From: Deltaproteobacteria bacterium
GTDB lineage: Bacteria; Chloroflexota; Dehalococcoidia; Dehalococcoidales; BS750m-G39
NCBI GenBank assembly: GCA_030606505.1
Contig: JAUWGI010000065.1
Coordinates: 1-5,214 of the forward strand
Length of the DNA stretch: 5,214 nt
Direction: 5' to 3'
Shown: positions 4,955 to 5,214 of the stretch, in pieces
How the letters are laid out: each line of letters starts with the position of its first letter
Position numbering within the stretch: the first letter of the stretch is position 1
The notes under the pieces: generated by a model
Told to the model about the DNA's origin: nothing
Database searches by the model: none
Seen by the model: only the letters and a program-made list of their open reading frames with translations
Position numbers and translations under genes: made by a program

Positions 4955-5214
4955 ATTTCGCCCGCCCGGCCACCACCTCCCAGTTTACATTCTTAAAAAA
5001 GGCGTTGATGTAGTCGGCCCGCTTCAGCCCGTAATCGGTGATGAAGGCATGCTCAAAGACATCCATCACCAGAATGGGCGCACATCCCGCGGGATGACCA
5101 ACCTCGTGCTCGTTAATCCACTGGTTAAAAAACCAGCCGCTCACATTATCCTGATACAGCACCGCCCAGCCGATGCCGCGCATCGCCCCGGTAGCCCTGA
5201 AATCCTGCTCCCAG
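4953..5214 (-). CDS. Fe/Mn-type superoxide dismutase, C-terminal part
   Basis: The 5' end lies beyond the right edge; 86 residues and a TAG stop are visible. Superoxide dismutase turns superoxide into oxygen and hydrogen peroxide in the cytoplasm. The visible part is the C-terminal alpha/beta domain: ATGAMRGIGWAVLY, then APILVMDVFEHAF with two metal ligands (the Asp of MDVF and the His of FEHAF), and DYGLKRADYINAFF followed by VNWEVV. The first two ligand histidines lie outside the window. Two points differ from the textbook enzyme: the Trp of DVWEHAY is Phe, and the segment before it reads INEHEVGHPAGC rather than the usual NQDNP-like loop. Fe or Mn preference therefore cannot be called. The gene is first of a two-gene unit with metF. 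Confidence 0.93.
   Translation of the reverse strand, partial: WEQDFRATGAMRGIGWAVLYQDNVSGWFFNQWINEHEVGHPAGCAPILVMDVFEHAFITDYGLKRADYINAFFKNVNWEVVAGRAK

Noticed and set aside
1..5214. CRISPR array, rRNA, transposase gene or riboswitch
   Set aside because: No regularly spaced repeats, rRNA-like stretches, transposase motifs or recognisable riboswitch core were seen on either strand.

Overview
The window is a moderately GC-rich bacterial segment. The best guess for its source is an anaerobic, uncultured member of the Chloroflexota, near Dehalococcoidia. That guess rests on the style of the superoxide dismutase (DVFEHAF, NEHEVGHPAG), a full-length folate-type MetF beside it, and a site-2-protease-like protein with CBS domains. 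It is inference from family resemblance, not from a database search.

Left part (1 to about 943): this looks like a decayed accessory patch. A MEDS-domain sensory protein runs off the left edge on the minus strand. A gene-poor stretch with two small inverted repeats follows. Next is the C-terminal stump of a tyrosine recombinase, reading toward a tRNA-Arg(CCU) gene on the minus strand. An integrase remnant ending about 70 bp from the 3' end of a tRNA gene is the usual picture of an old integrative element at a tRNA attachment site.

Middle part (943 to 2373): the tRNA-Arg gene has a good sigma-70-type promoter on the minus strand. Pointing away from it is a CBS-domain membrane protein of the site-2 protease (M50) fold, with its own promoter, a strong Shine-Dalgarno sequence and a GTG start. 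The fold is clear, but both zinc-binding histidines of HExxH are replaced, so it is probably a pseudoprotease. Its first about 65 residues also carry an imperfect tandem duplication.

Right part (2381 to 5214, all minus strand): transcription runs superoxide dismutase (partial), then metF (8 nt gap, so one operon), then a 129-nt gap. A possible 24-codon membrane peptide follows, whose stop codon overlaps the start of a secreted alpha/beta hydrolase. The hydrolase converges on the site-2 protease gene with only 7 nt between the stop codons. MetF supplies methyl-THF for methionine synthesis or the Wood-Ljungdahl methyl branch, and the dismutase in the same operon is oxidative-stress defence.

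No complete new multi-gene system is visible. The most distinctive items are the degenerate, N-terminally duplicated site-2 protease, the small coupled reading frame before the hydrolase, and the integrase remnant at the tRNA.
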